Under the pieces are notes generated by a model that did no database searches, had not been told where the DNA came from, and saw only the letters and a list, made by a program, of their open reading frames with translations. From NCBI GenBank assembly GCA_011319805.1, contig SJRY01000017.1, positions 1 through 64,000 on the forward strand: a DNA stretch of 64,000 bases, given 5' to 3'. This stretch comes from Macrocybe gigantea (taxonomy: Eukaryota > Basidiomycota > Agaricomycetes > Agaricales > Callistosporiaceae). Made by a program: the position numbers and the translations under genes. Positions 48,701 to 59,358 of this stretch are shown here, piece after piece (the first letter of the stretch is position 1; each line of letters opens with the position of its first letter).

Positions 48701-50892
48701 GCTTTTCTTCAACATCCTGCATCCGCCTCTCAATGTACCTGCGCTTTGTAAATTATTCGTCTTTGGCACTTTGGCGGATGGAAACTGAGGCCTACATTAT
48801 TACAGCTGTGTCGTTGAACATCGATGTCGATACCAATAAAGAGCTGGTAGGGCACGGGTACTCCAATCTCTTGGCCGGCCTTCTTGGCACGGTGTATGCA
48901 CCCGTTTTTCGACTTGGACGTTGCCTTATTTTACTGATGCTCAAATTAGACCGAATTACTTGGTGTACGTTAATACGCTACTGTGAGTGCGGTCATTAGT
49001 AAAGCGCGTCCGATGAAAGCCTGATGAGAGCTGAAAGATTTTATCGCGTCGGTGGCACAACACGTATTGCTGGCTTTATGCTTGCTGTCGTGAACCTTGT
49101 ACTGCTGTTCCTGGGGACTGGCCCTATCTCATACATTCGTGAGTCTCTTCTTTTCGCTATCATTGACCTTGTGGTTCTCATAGCGACACTCGTACACAGC
49201 CGTGATGGTTGTTGGTGCACTGATATTCGTGCTCGGCCTCGATCTCGTCAAAGAGGCATTATGGGACACCAGACACAAGGCGAGCAGGTGAATTCTGCCG
49301 ACGTAATTGACTGCTGGAGGGACGTATTCATTTTTGCCTTATAGGACTGAATATATTACCATCATCAGCATCATGGTTTGCATGACTCTGTGGGACTTCG
49401 TTATTGGAGTCATCTTCGGAATTATCGCGAGTTGTAAGTCTTTCCGCTTTTCGATGTCATGTTGCATCCCTGACACAACGAAAGGTATTTTCTTCGTGGT
49501 TCAAAACTCACGCAGACGAAGCATACGAAGTCTACATACGGGAGAAACTGCGCTGTCTGCAGTTCGGCGGCCAAGCCTCCAGAGGGCGTATCTTCGCGAA
49601 GTCACGAAACACACTATGATTGTCAGGCTGCAGGGTAAGACAGAACACATCACACAAGCAAGTCGACACTTTGACTTCCTTCATTGAATAAATCTAGGTT
49701 TCTTGTTCTTCGGCACTATCACTCACGTAGAAGAGACGATTCGGAATATCATTGAGGGGCCATCTTGGTCGACCAACCCTATTCAGTTTCTCGTCGTCGA
49801 TTTGACACTGGTGTTCGGAGTTGATATGTCCGCCGCCGAGGCGTTCGTACGCATACATCGGTTCCTATCTGCGAAACGTGTGACGCTGGTTTTTTGTGGC
49901 TTTTCTGCGGAGTCGTCCGTAGGAAAAGCGCTGGAGAACGTCCACGTACTGGGCTCTGAAGGTGTAGAACTCTTCTTAACATTCAATGATGCTATTGAAT
50001 GTAGGTTTTATCTGCTGTCGCTGACTGGCACCGTTGCTAAGTATTTCTGCACAGGGACCGAGAATGTCTATTTGAGTGCATGGTTCATGTCTCAGAAGCC
50101 TGAGCCGGCTATAACGGCCTTTGGTGTGCAAAGCCCATATCTGTAGTCGTGTCTAGCGATTCTAATATGGAAGCTAGCTTTGCCAGGTCGGTCTGGGAGC
50201 AATGCGGATGCTCACCTGATGGGCTCTGTCATTTCTTCTCCACAGAGAAGTTATCTGCAGACTGTTGGAAACCGTATCATTGCAGATGGTTAGTTGCTCA
50301 TCGCATATATAATCACTGGGCTATTCTCATATTCTGCATTATGCATTACCAGAAATCCACAAACACCCCGAATCAGAATTTGCATCAGAACCTCTCAACA
50401 CTTTAATTAAAGCCTTCTCTTCATATGGGATATCGACACTGAGCACTACGGTCCATTAGCCGAATATTTGGAGCACTTGTCATTTTCAGAGGGACATGTC
50501 TTATGGAAGGATGGTGATGCACCGGATGGCCTCTATATCGTGGAAAGCGGCGTGCTCAGGGCATCATACAAGTTTGCTGATCACATGGCACGCATTGAAG
50601 AGTCGATGGTCCCGGGAGCAGTGGCCGGCGAACTTTCCGGTCTCTCTGGCATGCCTCGTAACGCAACGGTTTTCGTGGAGCGCAACGCGACGGTCTGGAG
50701 ATTGAGTCGAGAGAATCTTATCCGTCTAGAAACCGAGAAACCTCAGCTCGCAAGGTCTTTTCTGTATCTTGTTCTGAAAGGTACGCCGAGATTTTAGCTA
50801 AACTCTGCACTCTCATGATCTCATCATGAGGTCTCGTAGCTGCGAAAGTCGATCACGACATTCTTCTGGCAGCATTAGCTTCCTGGCAATGA
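45760..50892 (+). CDS. VSB1: SulP-family transporter with STAS and cNMP-binding domains (Vsb1-like)
   Basis: About 20 exons. A cytosolic N-terminal half (mostly exon 46183-47264) is Ser/Pro-rich. Then come the SulP helices: AVLLGCLLNVLDGVSYGMIIFP, FISQLVYTLGGSDFPGANGSMMIEVVPF, FFPRHILVGCIGGVGVFL, SVSLNIDVDTNKELVGHGYSNLLAGLLGTVPNYLVYVNTLLFYR, GTGPISYIPVMVVGALIFVLG. A STAS domain follows (FLFFGTITHVEETI, FLVVDLTLVFGVDMSAAEAF). The C-terminal domain is of cNMP-binding type (GHVLWKDGDAPDGLYIVESGVLR, VPGAVAGELSGLSGMPRNATV). Yeast YGR125W/Vsb1 with this order handles vacuolar arginine storage. Exon joining at 50105-50360 is uncertain; a GGG at 50427-50429 breaks the frame by one base; intron 47848-47926 has a GC donor. 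The start is tentative. Confidence 0.82.
50427..50429 (+). other. Frame break in the transporter gene
   Basis: Frame AFSSYG ends at a stop 40 nt on, whereas the downstream part (DTEHYGPLAEYLEHL) continues one base out. No intron fits. An additional G in this GGG run would rejoin both parts. Confidence 0.6.
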
Positions 50893-50901
50893 GGATGCGT
50901 A

Positions 50902-50930
50902 TCTATTCTATCTATCTATTATTCTATCTA
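50902..50930 (+). repeat. TCTA microsatellite in 3' flank
   Basis: Imperfect (TCTA)n tract just after the transporter stop codon. Confidence 0.7.
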
Positions 50931-51451
50931 CGGACATTTTGGTTATGCTAGACATTTGCGGACGGGCACAGATTCAATCACTCACACGTTCATGATACGC
51001 GCAATACAAATAGGTTTATAGACGTCCCTACAAGTTTACTTTTACGTTATTTTCACAAGTAACCAGATGAATGCGAGACGAAGTCCTCAATTTGGATCTT
51101 GCAGTATGCCTGGTCGAATCGCGGCTTGTTGACAGACGACCACCATCCCTCTCGTCCTGCCATTAACGGACATGCGTCCTCATCCTGCCATTCACTGTAA
51201 CAAACACTTGCATATGTTCGGAAATTAGTTTCTGCGGAGAAAGTTTGGAAGCATGGTGACGGCATATAAATTGGTGAATACCATCTAATGGAAGCACTGT
51301 CATCCAAACCTGGCCCCATTCTACCTGTCGTCGATGAAACTCTATAGATGACGGAAGGGTTAATATTGAACTGATGACCAGATTCTTCCTCAGCTGATCG
51401 TGATTCCGTTCTTAGCCTGGTCTGAACTTTTAAAGTAAAATTTTGTCACAT

Positions 51452-51458
51452 TATATAG
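51452..51458 (+). promoter_or_regulatory. TATA box of small secreted protein gene
   Basis: TATATAG 39 nt before the ATG at 51497. It lies inside the longer open frame, so the later ATG is the start. Confidence 0.5.
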
Positions 51459-51496
51459 AGCTGAGGATTGGCTTGGGAGTGCTCCACAGCATTCCA

Positions 51497-52205
51497 ATGA
51501 CTGCCCATCCTTGCCTTGTTTTTGTGCTTCTCTGTGCCAACATTCTCATGGGGACGGCTGTGGCTAACGGCGTGTCCCTTGAATTGCAAGGCTCGTATGA
51601 TCATCAGGTCTGCAGGGAATTTGTTGTCGGTGAGTGCTAGGCTACACGGTATTGTCAACTAGTAGGCTAACTTATCGTTGCAGGTGACCGTAACACACAT
51701 CTAGCATTGAGTCTGATGATCCATACTGGGGTCGATGCGAAGGATGGCATCAACGACACGATGAAATATGCCAGTACGTTGATCTGCGTGCGCCACATGA
51801 AGCTTTCAGGTAAATGACAAATTCGGCTTGACAGCCACGCAGGACTCCATCGTATCGTATTCAGACTCTGAGAAATCGTCACCTTCCAAGACCAAGATGT
51901 CCAATGGGGCCTCCAGCAGCAGCAGCAGCAGCGCACCGACCGGTGCTAGCGGTGACCCTGATAATGATGAAGAGGAGGTCGAATTCACAGATAGCGACCC
52001 TGATGGGGACCTACCAGGAGTACGTCGGGCCGCAACATGTTCTTTGAAGAACAAACGGCCGGGGACACATTGTGATGCTTATACCTGTATTCGGGGTGGC
52101 GGCAGCTGTAGAATGGGACCTCGCGGCAGGTGTGTGGGTCGAAGATTGACAGGACCTAACGCGCCGGTTGCCTGTTTGGACTGCAAGTGTACAAAGGACA
52201 GGTAG
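51497..52205 (+). CDS. Small secreted Cys-rich protein with acidic linker
   Basis: Three exons (51497-51629, 51684-51773, 51835-52205) give 197 aa. A signal peptide (CLVFVLLCANILMGTAVANG) is followed by VSLELQGSYDHQVCREFVVGDR. Next is a Ser-rich then acidic linker (poly-Ser, DPDNDEEEVEFTDSDPDGD), and a basic C-terminal module with eight Cys: ATCSLKNK, THCDAYTC, GSCRMGPRGRC, VACLDCKC. This small-secreted-protein layout (signal, variable linker, compact disulfide-rich end) is common among fungal effector-like or antimicrobial-type proteins, but no toxin or enzyme family is recognised and none is claimed. An RR pair before ATCSL could be a processing site releasing the Cys module. Confidence 0.72.
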
Positions 52206-52456
52206 ATCTGAAGTCGCGCCAGGGAGGACGGACTACGTAGGTTTTGGCCTTTCAGTGGTTCCGTTGTTGCTCTGAAGGTATTCTTGACAAAGTTTCTTGG
52301 TTCGCCAGAGGTGGATTGTTTCGGCTACGATTTCACAAATTTCCTGGTTACCTGTTTCCGTTAAGAACCATTTTAAATCTTTGCAAAGCGTGCACTATCA
52401 TGAAATCTTGCCACTTGTGTTTATTCAAGACAGCTTTTCTAAGTATCGAGAAATTA

Positions 52457-55400
52457 TTACAAATAGCCAAGCGAAATCGAGACCATGTCTTGACGTTGGA
52501 GTTCGCGGAAGACTTGCTGGAATCGCAACGACCACCATCCCCGTTCTTCTCGTTCTTCCGTTGCCGCGTCTTTAGCCTGGCCTTCACGATGATCGACGGC
52601 CTGCATCGACGGACTTTTCGGAAGGGGCAGTCCGGAAGCGAGCTGACAGAAGACAGTCTGGCGAGTGTCCTGTGCTAGATCCGAGTTCGGTCCATGACCC
52701 CAAGCATGCGGTGTCACAGAGACAGATGCCATAGTGTAACGAAAGCAGCGGTGCAGAGCAGCAAGACAAGTATCAGCCTTTCCTTGATCTTGAGCGTTCA
52801 CTTTCGAAGCTGCTTGATTGGGTATCGACAGGTGAAGGACAGTGACGGGCCCAGACTGAGAATCGACTTCGAGCTCCAGGTTGGTAGCATCCACAGGGAG
52901 AGCATCGACTATGACATGAATCTGATCTAAATGCTAAATGTCAGCGGCTCCAAGGAGATCAAGATTAGGAAGCTAAAGACCGCAAGAGTCCTGATCGAGC
53001 TGGGTCACTCCCAAAATCCTCAGGATTCCAATCTCGTCTAGCAGGTGCCATTCGTGGATATGCGTTTCCGAGATGGGAGTCGCCAAGAGAACAATATCCA
53101 TAAAGATGAAGGCTTGTATAACTTGCGACGCGTTGTGAACATGCCCGTTTGTTGCGGCGACGCCACTGGGAGCTTGTGCTAGTAGACGATCCCGGAACAT
53201 CGACTTGCGTATTGCCTGTACATCGGAAGAAAGAAAGTTAGACTTGCCGCTAGACAACGTCCGAAGGGAGAGTAGAGATTCTCCAGTACTCGAAGAACAT
53301 GCAGAGCCCATCCTTGCTCGGCGTGCGTCCCAGTCCTGCACCGCTTCTGCGAGTCTGCTGTGTCGCTTAGACAGATTAGAATAGGGTCTAGAAGAACGTT
53401 GGGAGTCGCAATGAATTTCCTCCGTCTCCTGCTCTTCATCCCTGCTCGCGACACGGTCTAGTCTGATAGATCCTTGGTACATAAGCCGGCGCTCCCTCAT
53501 GGCAAGCTGAACTGAAGTCGGAAGTCCATGTATGCGGCATAGAAAGCTTTTGATCAGCTCGTATTCATCTTCACGGCCTTTGACCTCTGTCATCACTCGT
53601 ATCATCAGCTTGGTGGCATGCAGCAAGGCGAACGTCGCAAGATAATCAGAACGACATTTCGATGTGCAGGATAACAGTTTCTTGGAGACTTTGTTGTGGT
53701 GAACATTCAGTCCGAGAGGTAATTACTCACCTGGAAAACAACAGGATAGTAAGAAAGCCGACGGGCAGGCTCAACTAAGAATTGTGTTAGATTCCAACCA
53801 TCACATTCGGGGACTTGTTCCTGCATCGAAATAAATGCTGCGAGATCACTCTCTGTGTCAGAAATGAGGTTGTCTATCGTGCTCGCGACGTCGTCGAGCT
53901 TGACTAGATATGGCTGGTATATTTCAAGCCGTGGGATGAAGGGTCGCAGTACTTCGGCGAAGCAATCAGCTATGGCATCGGTCTGGAGGGACGCCAACAT
54001 CTCCGTGTGTAGATTCAGGATATCCTCGAGCCAGTCAAAGAACCGTGCCACCTCCGATGGAACGCCGGAAATCCACGTCTTAGCGTTCTGGATGCGCAAT
54101 GGCAGGACGAATACTGCAACAAAGGCCTGCAGTCGATGCACAAATATTTCTTCTGTCTCGAGCAACTCGGTCATGAGCTCTTGCCGTTCATTCTTGTGAC
54201 CTGCTGCCCCAAGTGTCATCGTACTCTCGCTCGCCTGCAGCTGTTCGGTTGAGTACCGCTCCCGTGCTGGCCCGTCAATGTCGTTCGCAAAATCGTCATA
54301 AACGGAAGGCGCACTCGAACTTTGGGATATGATGCTCATCCTAACACTATTCCTCGCATTCTAAGCCTCAACTCAATCAACAAGCAAATCTGGGTAGAAC
54401 GATCCCTACGCACCTCATAACCATTGTGATTAGCGCTGTGCATGGCCGAACCGCTCAACTTTCGGAAAAGAGTCTCCGCGCCAATGCTCAATTCGTGTGT
54501 CTCGTTCTTCCAGGAGACGCTCCCAATAGAAGACATATCGCTCTCGGAGTGCGTCAGGTTCTGGCTGGCACGAGGCTGATTCGTCCTGTCATAGATCTGA
54601 TCCGAGTCCGAAGGAGGTATGCCGAATGCCCGCCTCTGACGCGCGGCCGATGCATACGAGCGCTGAGCAATGGTCAACGCATCCGTGATGGCATTATTCG
54701 TCTGTCTGGCTTCCTGGCGCCGAATTGCCATTGTTTGCATCGTTCTTCCGTTCTCCACAGGATTGGGACTTGGGCTGCGCGGGGGATAGACGGAATGGCG
54801 TCTGAGCGACTTCGGGAAGCCAACCTCAGATGTCTCGGGCATGCTAAGAGACTTTGAGGGTGTCTTCTGATATTGACCACCGCTGTTAGGAGAAGCTCGT
54901 GTTGAAGAATAGGACTGCTCCACTTGCAGATGCTGGGAGGAGCGGGACAGTGGCCTATTCGCATGCGACGAGAGTTTGTATTTGGGGTGTCTGAGCGACC
55001 AAAAATCATTGCGAACTTCAGGTGCAGCTATATCGTCACTCGTTTTGGGAGATGGGATCTCAGGTGCAAAATCAGTATAATCGCTGAAAGCCACCCCTTG
55101 TTCACCACGATATTCGCTTTCATCAGTCTCTCCTGGTCTTAGAGACGAAAATTCAGATTGTAGCTCAGAAACGATACCTAGTAAGGCCGCGCGCCTTCGT
55201 CTGTGTTCTGAGTCGATATCCTGGAACTGATTTGGATACGTTTTGCTAGTCAAAGGGGATAGTCGTGCACCAGTAAAGCGGTCGCCTTCGCCAGCAACCC
55301 ATAAACGCGAATTTGTTGCTTTTCGGGGAGACTTAGAGTCGAACCTCACGCCAAGACCGACTCGCGCCGAGAAATCGTCACCGTGACTGAGCGCCTGCTG

Positions 55401-56643
55401 AGGAGCTCGCGCCGCAAAACCATGCTCCGGAAACTGTTGAGGGGTCTCCGCCTCGCTCTCGGAACTGCTCGAAGCAAACACCTCGGCATTAGCAACGACG
55501 AGTTTTCGGCGGTCTCTGCTATCCAGTTCGTATCGAAATTCGAAGTCAGAGTCGTCAGTTTGGAAATTCTCCCTCCACGGACTCCTCGGCGGTTTGTTGG
55601 CGGGACGAGGTATACTGGATGGTTGAGTTGTGTGATCAGTGGATTTCCAGGCGGCATGATATTTTCCAGGTGGAACGGCCTGGGATTGGTTCACGTTTGC
55701 GTTCCTCTAAGTGGATGCATTCAGAGACCAAGACTATATTCAAATCATGACGATATACCTTGAGGATAGGTTTCCGGCTGGGTTCCTTGTCAGCGGAGAT
55801 AATTGGTTGGGACTGTTTCTTGGTTAAAATATTCCGGACAGATTTCAACGACATTCCAGGAGAAGCCGAGCGTTCAGAACTCGACGGCAGGCCTGAAGAT
55901 GCTTTCGAGGTCGGGACACGAAACGACGTCTTAAGTCGAAAATTGGATTGCTGCCTGATTTTTGGTGTGGGTGCGCTAGCATTAGCATTGGGACTGGACG
56001 GCCGTTCGGACGAGGACGAGTCAGAATGGCCCGAGGTGGTAGAGAAGCTGTTGTCAGAAAACGAACAAGTCGCCTCAGGTGGCGCGATATGGGATCCCCA
56101 GCTTCTAGGCGAAGCATTGTAGATTGAGGGTAACTCTGGAGTTTGTGTCGGTGTAAAGCTGGATTTGTTGTTCAGCTGACGAGATACACCGCTGAAGGGA
56201 CTGGGCGTTGCTCTAGAAGGTGGCCTGGTCATGCGATCAATAGTGTCACGGAGAGAGGGCAATAGTTGCGCCTCTAGCTCCGCGATGTGACTCTGGCGCT
56301 TTCCACGCAAGTTCGCCCGTTTGCTGGACGCTCTCTCAGCGTCGCCGTTACCTAGAGGCACGCTCTTGTACTCAAAAGAAGAGTCAGTCATGTCCTCCGA
56401 TTCGGTGGATGCAGGGAAAACCGAAGAAGACCCTTGCGTATGCTTTGAATGCTCGCTCGCAGTATCAAGTGTGCTGATCGCTTTGGACGGCTCGCCATAC
56501 CTCGGCTCGCCCGGGTAAGAGATGCCTGCGGCCGCAGCATAGTGCGAAGGAGGAAAAAAGCGACCTGGAGATGAAGTACTTGCAAAAGCGGGATTTGGAG
56601 AGCGAGACTTTGAGCGAGTGCTGTGGTAGCGAGGAAGAGGCAT
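52457..56643 (-). CDS. Large Rho guanine-nucleotide exchange factor (DH-PH)
   Basis: Five exons (55759-56643, 54414-55706, 53731-54360, 52981-53680, 52457-52926) with introns of 50-54 nt give 1325 aa. The first 750 residues are disordered, Ser/Pro/Arg-rich. The DH domain begins in exon 3: RQELMTELLETEEIFVHRLQAFVAVFVLPL (conserved region 1), then FDWLEDILNLHTEMLASL and VEPARRLSYYPVVFQ (conserved region 3), continuing in exon 4 with LLHATKLMIRVM. A PH-like region follows (RERRLMYQGSIRLDRV ... QVIQAFIFMDIVLLATPI). The C-terminus (PVTVLHLSIPN ... CFRYTMASV) may be PH remainder plus tail. It would activate a Rho/Cdc42-type GTPase at the cell cortex. An 890-bp hAT element lies 86 nt upstream of the ATG. 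Confidence 0.82.
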
Positions 56644-56720
56644 TGAGAAACCCTCCTTACATTCAGAATGTTGACAAACCGCTGCCTCCCGCCCCACGTG
56701 ACATATCCAGCTACTGATGA

Positions 56721-56728
56721 TATTCAAC
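56721..56728 (+). repeat. Left 8-bp target-site duplication
   Basis: TATTCAAC, exactly repeated at 57619-57626 on the other side of the hAT element. Confidence 0.85.
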
Positions 56729-57618
56729 CAGTGTTGTGCCAGTCGGCGGCCTAGGTCTAAAGTCTAGTCTCCGACTGTAGGACAAGTCGTCGACTAGTCG
56801 ACGACTAAAGTCAGGTGCTCTCGACTATCTACCATATTTGGATAGTATTATATAATAACGATGGGGGTAGATTACAGCTGCGATCCGTAACAGCTGATTC
56901 ATCTCGTCGCTTTCTCCTCTATCAGAGATGAGCAGGTACAGTTGAAAGTGAAGGAACAGATGCGACGCCGTGCTTTTGGAGTTCGTGCAGAAGTTCGAGC
57001 CACGATGCCAGCGACAGCACAGCAAGCATCACAGGAGTCCGAGCCTTCTGATCAAGAGTCATCTGGTGCATCACGATAATTACTCAGTTTCTATACACTC
57101 TAAGTATGGTTATCTAGCTTTTGAGGAGACGGACGACTCAGCTGCCCATCCCGATGCATGCACTCGAGCAGTTAGGACACTGACACAAAACCTCATCAAT
57201 TTCTCAACAGAAAACGACATCGAAGACGGGCTCACCTTCTGCCGCCGTCCCATCTCCATCAAGGAGCTCTTCGACTTCTCCAACAAACACTGGGTGCGTG
57301 CTCATCAACGAAGTGCGGTTGGGAGTTTGAATGATGAGCTGGAGTTCTACGAGCTGCTGGACCTAGATGCACCTGGGGACCCAGATCTTGACCTAGATGT
57401 CGAGGCTAGCATGGATGCCATATTGTCGATGTAATATTCATGTATTCAAGACATAGTTACAATGCAACTAAGTACAACATTTCTGATTCCGGCCTTGGAC
57501 CGTCACGGCCCGTGAACGTGGGAATAGTCGGCCGCCTTAGTCGAGAAAAGTCGGATTAGTCGTAGAAACCGACTCACGAGCGACTTAACTCGACTAGGCG
57601 GCGACTGGCACAACACTG
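56729..57618. mobile_element. hAT-type DNA transposon, 890 bp, non-autonomous
   Basis: The ends are inverted repeats beginning CAGTGTTGTGCCAGTC (left 56729; right, reversed, ending at 57618), continuing with mismatches for about 27 nt. The element is flanked by a perfect 8-bp direct repeat, TATTCAAC, the duplication size of hAT transposons. Subterminal DNA is packed with AGTCG/CGACT motifs, including a palindrome near 56790-56811. The interior is too short for a full transposase and holds one residual open frame. Perfect target duplications and well-matched ends suggest a fairly recent insertion. Related full-length elements elsewhere in the genome should supply the transposase. Confidence 0.85.
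56958..57434 (+). pseudogene. Residual open frame inside the hAT element
   Basis: From ATG 56958 one frame reads MRRRAFGVRAEVRATMPATAQQ and stops near 57078; an overlapping frame then runs YGYLAFEETDDSAAHPDA ... STENDIEDGLTF ... FDFSNKHWVRAHQ ... DAPGDPDLDLDVEASMDAIL, stopping at 57434. An intron near 57080-57120 could join them. The acidic C-terminus is not a hATC dimerisation domain that I recognise. Probably a remnant of a transposase or accessory gene. Confidence 0.45.
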
Positions 57619-57626
57619 TATTCAAC
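57619..57626 (+). repeat. Right 8-bp target-site duplication
   Basis: TATTCAAC, identical to 56721-56728. Confidence 0.85.
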
Positions 57627-57652
57627 TACATAATGTACGCATTCAGACCTGC

Positions 57653-58684
57653 TTAAGCGCTTTTGATCCACTGAGCGACCTCCTCGGCCCACTCCTCCCC
57701 TTCGCCAGTGCTCAATGCGAGATTGAGGCTGATGTGATTGTGCACCTTGGCATAGATCCTCTGCGGCTTCACACCTGTGCGGTCCTCCAGCGAGATCTGG
57801 AACTCATCGCCCGCGATGTGCAGCCACTGCGGCTCCCGCTCGCCCTCAACCATCAGCACCTTCGGCAACGAAGCGAGCGTCTCGGGCGCAGCATCAAGCA
57901 ACATACTCTTCGGGCAGCTCTTCCAGCACGCCTCTTTACTGCCCCAGTACTGCTCCAGCACCGACACTATCCCGTCGTCCGGATCAAGCGCCTCAAACGT
58001 GTACGCCCCTGCGCACAGAACGAGGCCCGCAACGTTGGCTCTGTCAGCTGGCGCGAGCAGCATCGCCGCCGTGAACGCATTCAGAGCGCCGGCCGAGTGG
58101 CCCATCACGAACAGACGCTTCACGTCGGGATTGGGACTGGTTGGCGACGCAAGGTGCTGCGGGTTCTTAGTGACCCAGATGATGGCGTCCCGCACATCCT
58201 CCGCCTGGGCCGGCGCTTGGACATGAGGAACGAGGCGGTAGTCCGGGATGATGGTGACGAAGCCTTGTCGGGCGAAATACGCACCGACACAGGAGTAGAT
58301 GAGATCTGCTGGGGGCGGCAGCTGACGCTCGCCTGTTGTGAAACCTCCACCGTAGCACCATACCAAGACGCGTGTGGTCGTATGTCTATCGTTCTCTGGT
58401 GGATAATAAATGTCAAGCTAAAAGAACGGCCGTTAAATGCGGTAGAATCGTAGCCATAATAGTATTCACTTTGTGCCGCTCGGTATTGCCGTATTGAAAT
58501 GTCTTCTTTGCGACTTCAGTTATGTGTGCCCGCTTAGCTTCCAATGAGGGCAGCATTGCAGCGACAGCTTGGAAACGGTCAGTCCGTTCCATGTGGCAAA
58601 GATTTCAATCGGCCAGGCGAAGGACTCACTTGAATCTACAATTAGACCTATCTCGGTGTCCTTTATCTCAGCGACTTTATCCAT
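57653..58684 (-). CDS. Alpha/beta hydrolase, esterase/lipase type
   Basis: Three exons (58630-58684, 58470-58567, 57653-58417) give 305 aa. It begins MDKVAEIKDTEIGLIVDS. The core has RVLVWCYGGGFTTGE (oxyanion-hole GGG in the place of the HGGG of hormone-sensitive-lipase-type esterases), GFVTIIPDYRLVP, ERDAIIWV-like helix, and the nucleophile elbow GHSAGA. Later LPKVLMVEGEREP carries the acid position and KVHNHISLNLAL the catalytic His. No signal peptide is seen. Substrate is unknown, probably a short-chain or hydrophobic ester. It lies 3' to the hAT element's right end by 27 nt, so the insertion sits between two genes transcribed in the same direction. Confidence 0.8.
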
Positions 58685-58739
58685 GGTTGTGGTCGGTGTA
58701 GTATAATGAAGAAGGGAATTCAACCTGCTACAGTTGAGG

Positions 58740-58746
58740 TTATATA
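58740..58746 (-). promoter_or_regulatory. TATA box of esterase-type hydrolase
   Basis: Minus strand TATATAA 56-62 nt before the ATG at 58684; this favours 58684 over the in-frame ATG at 58723, only 17 nt from the box. Confidence 0.5.
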
Positions 58747-59358
58747 GCGCCTCAGGCTCTATCAGTCAAATCAGTGCTTGATAAACATGGTAATTTGTCC
58801 TGCAGAAGATTCAAAACCTTTTTCTCATGAGTAGGTCACCAGTTCACGCCGCGATCAAACCCAGGGCGCCGGGCTAGGCCAAAATGTGGATCGCAGAATC
58901 CCACATAAAACCCGGTGATCACAATGGGTCGTGGCAGCCGCCCAGCAATTATTTAACGTACAAGCGCCTCACTTGTCTGTGTACCTTTGAGTATGATCAT
59001 TCTTGAAGACCAGTGGCAGTGTACAGTAAAGAAGAATTTGTGAATGCAATAGGTGTCACAAATGCTTCTAGGGGTCGCTGTGGTGGTGAAATAGCCTACA
59101 GCTATCCTCGTTGTGCACTCAGTGTTGAATGTTCGATCTCGTCTTCTCTACATCGTGAGGTTGAAAGCGTGATGTCTATCGCATATCTGATCAGAAACGC
59201 GATCAAAATCAACTGGATTGAGCCAGCACTACATCTTGTGTGATGGCGGTCGCTTTAAGGTTTATAATACAACTTGAATAGTTAATCTTGGCATTGACTA
59301 TCTACGAACCTATATCCAGACCTCAGCCAACAGGGGAAAAAATCGATTGTAACGAACC
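58747..59358. other. Intergenic
   Basis: About 0.6 kb; a plus-strand frame at 59013-59243 has no domain. Nothing supportable. Confidence 0.45.

Noticed and set aside
52244..52930. Plus-strand gene after the small secreted protein
   Set aside because: The minus strand here is the in-phase last exon of the RhoGEF; plus frames lack domains.
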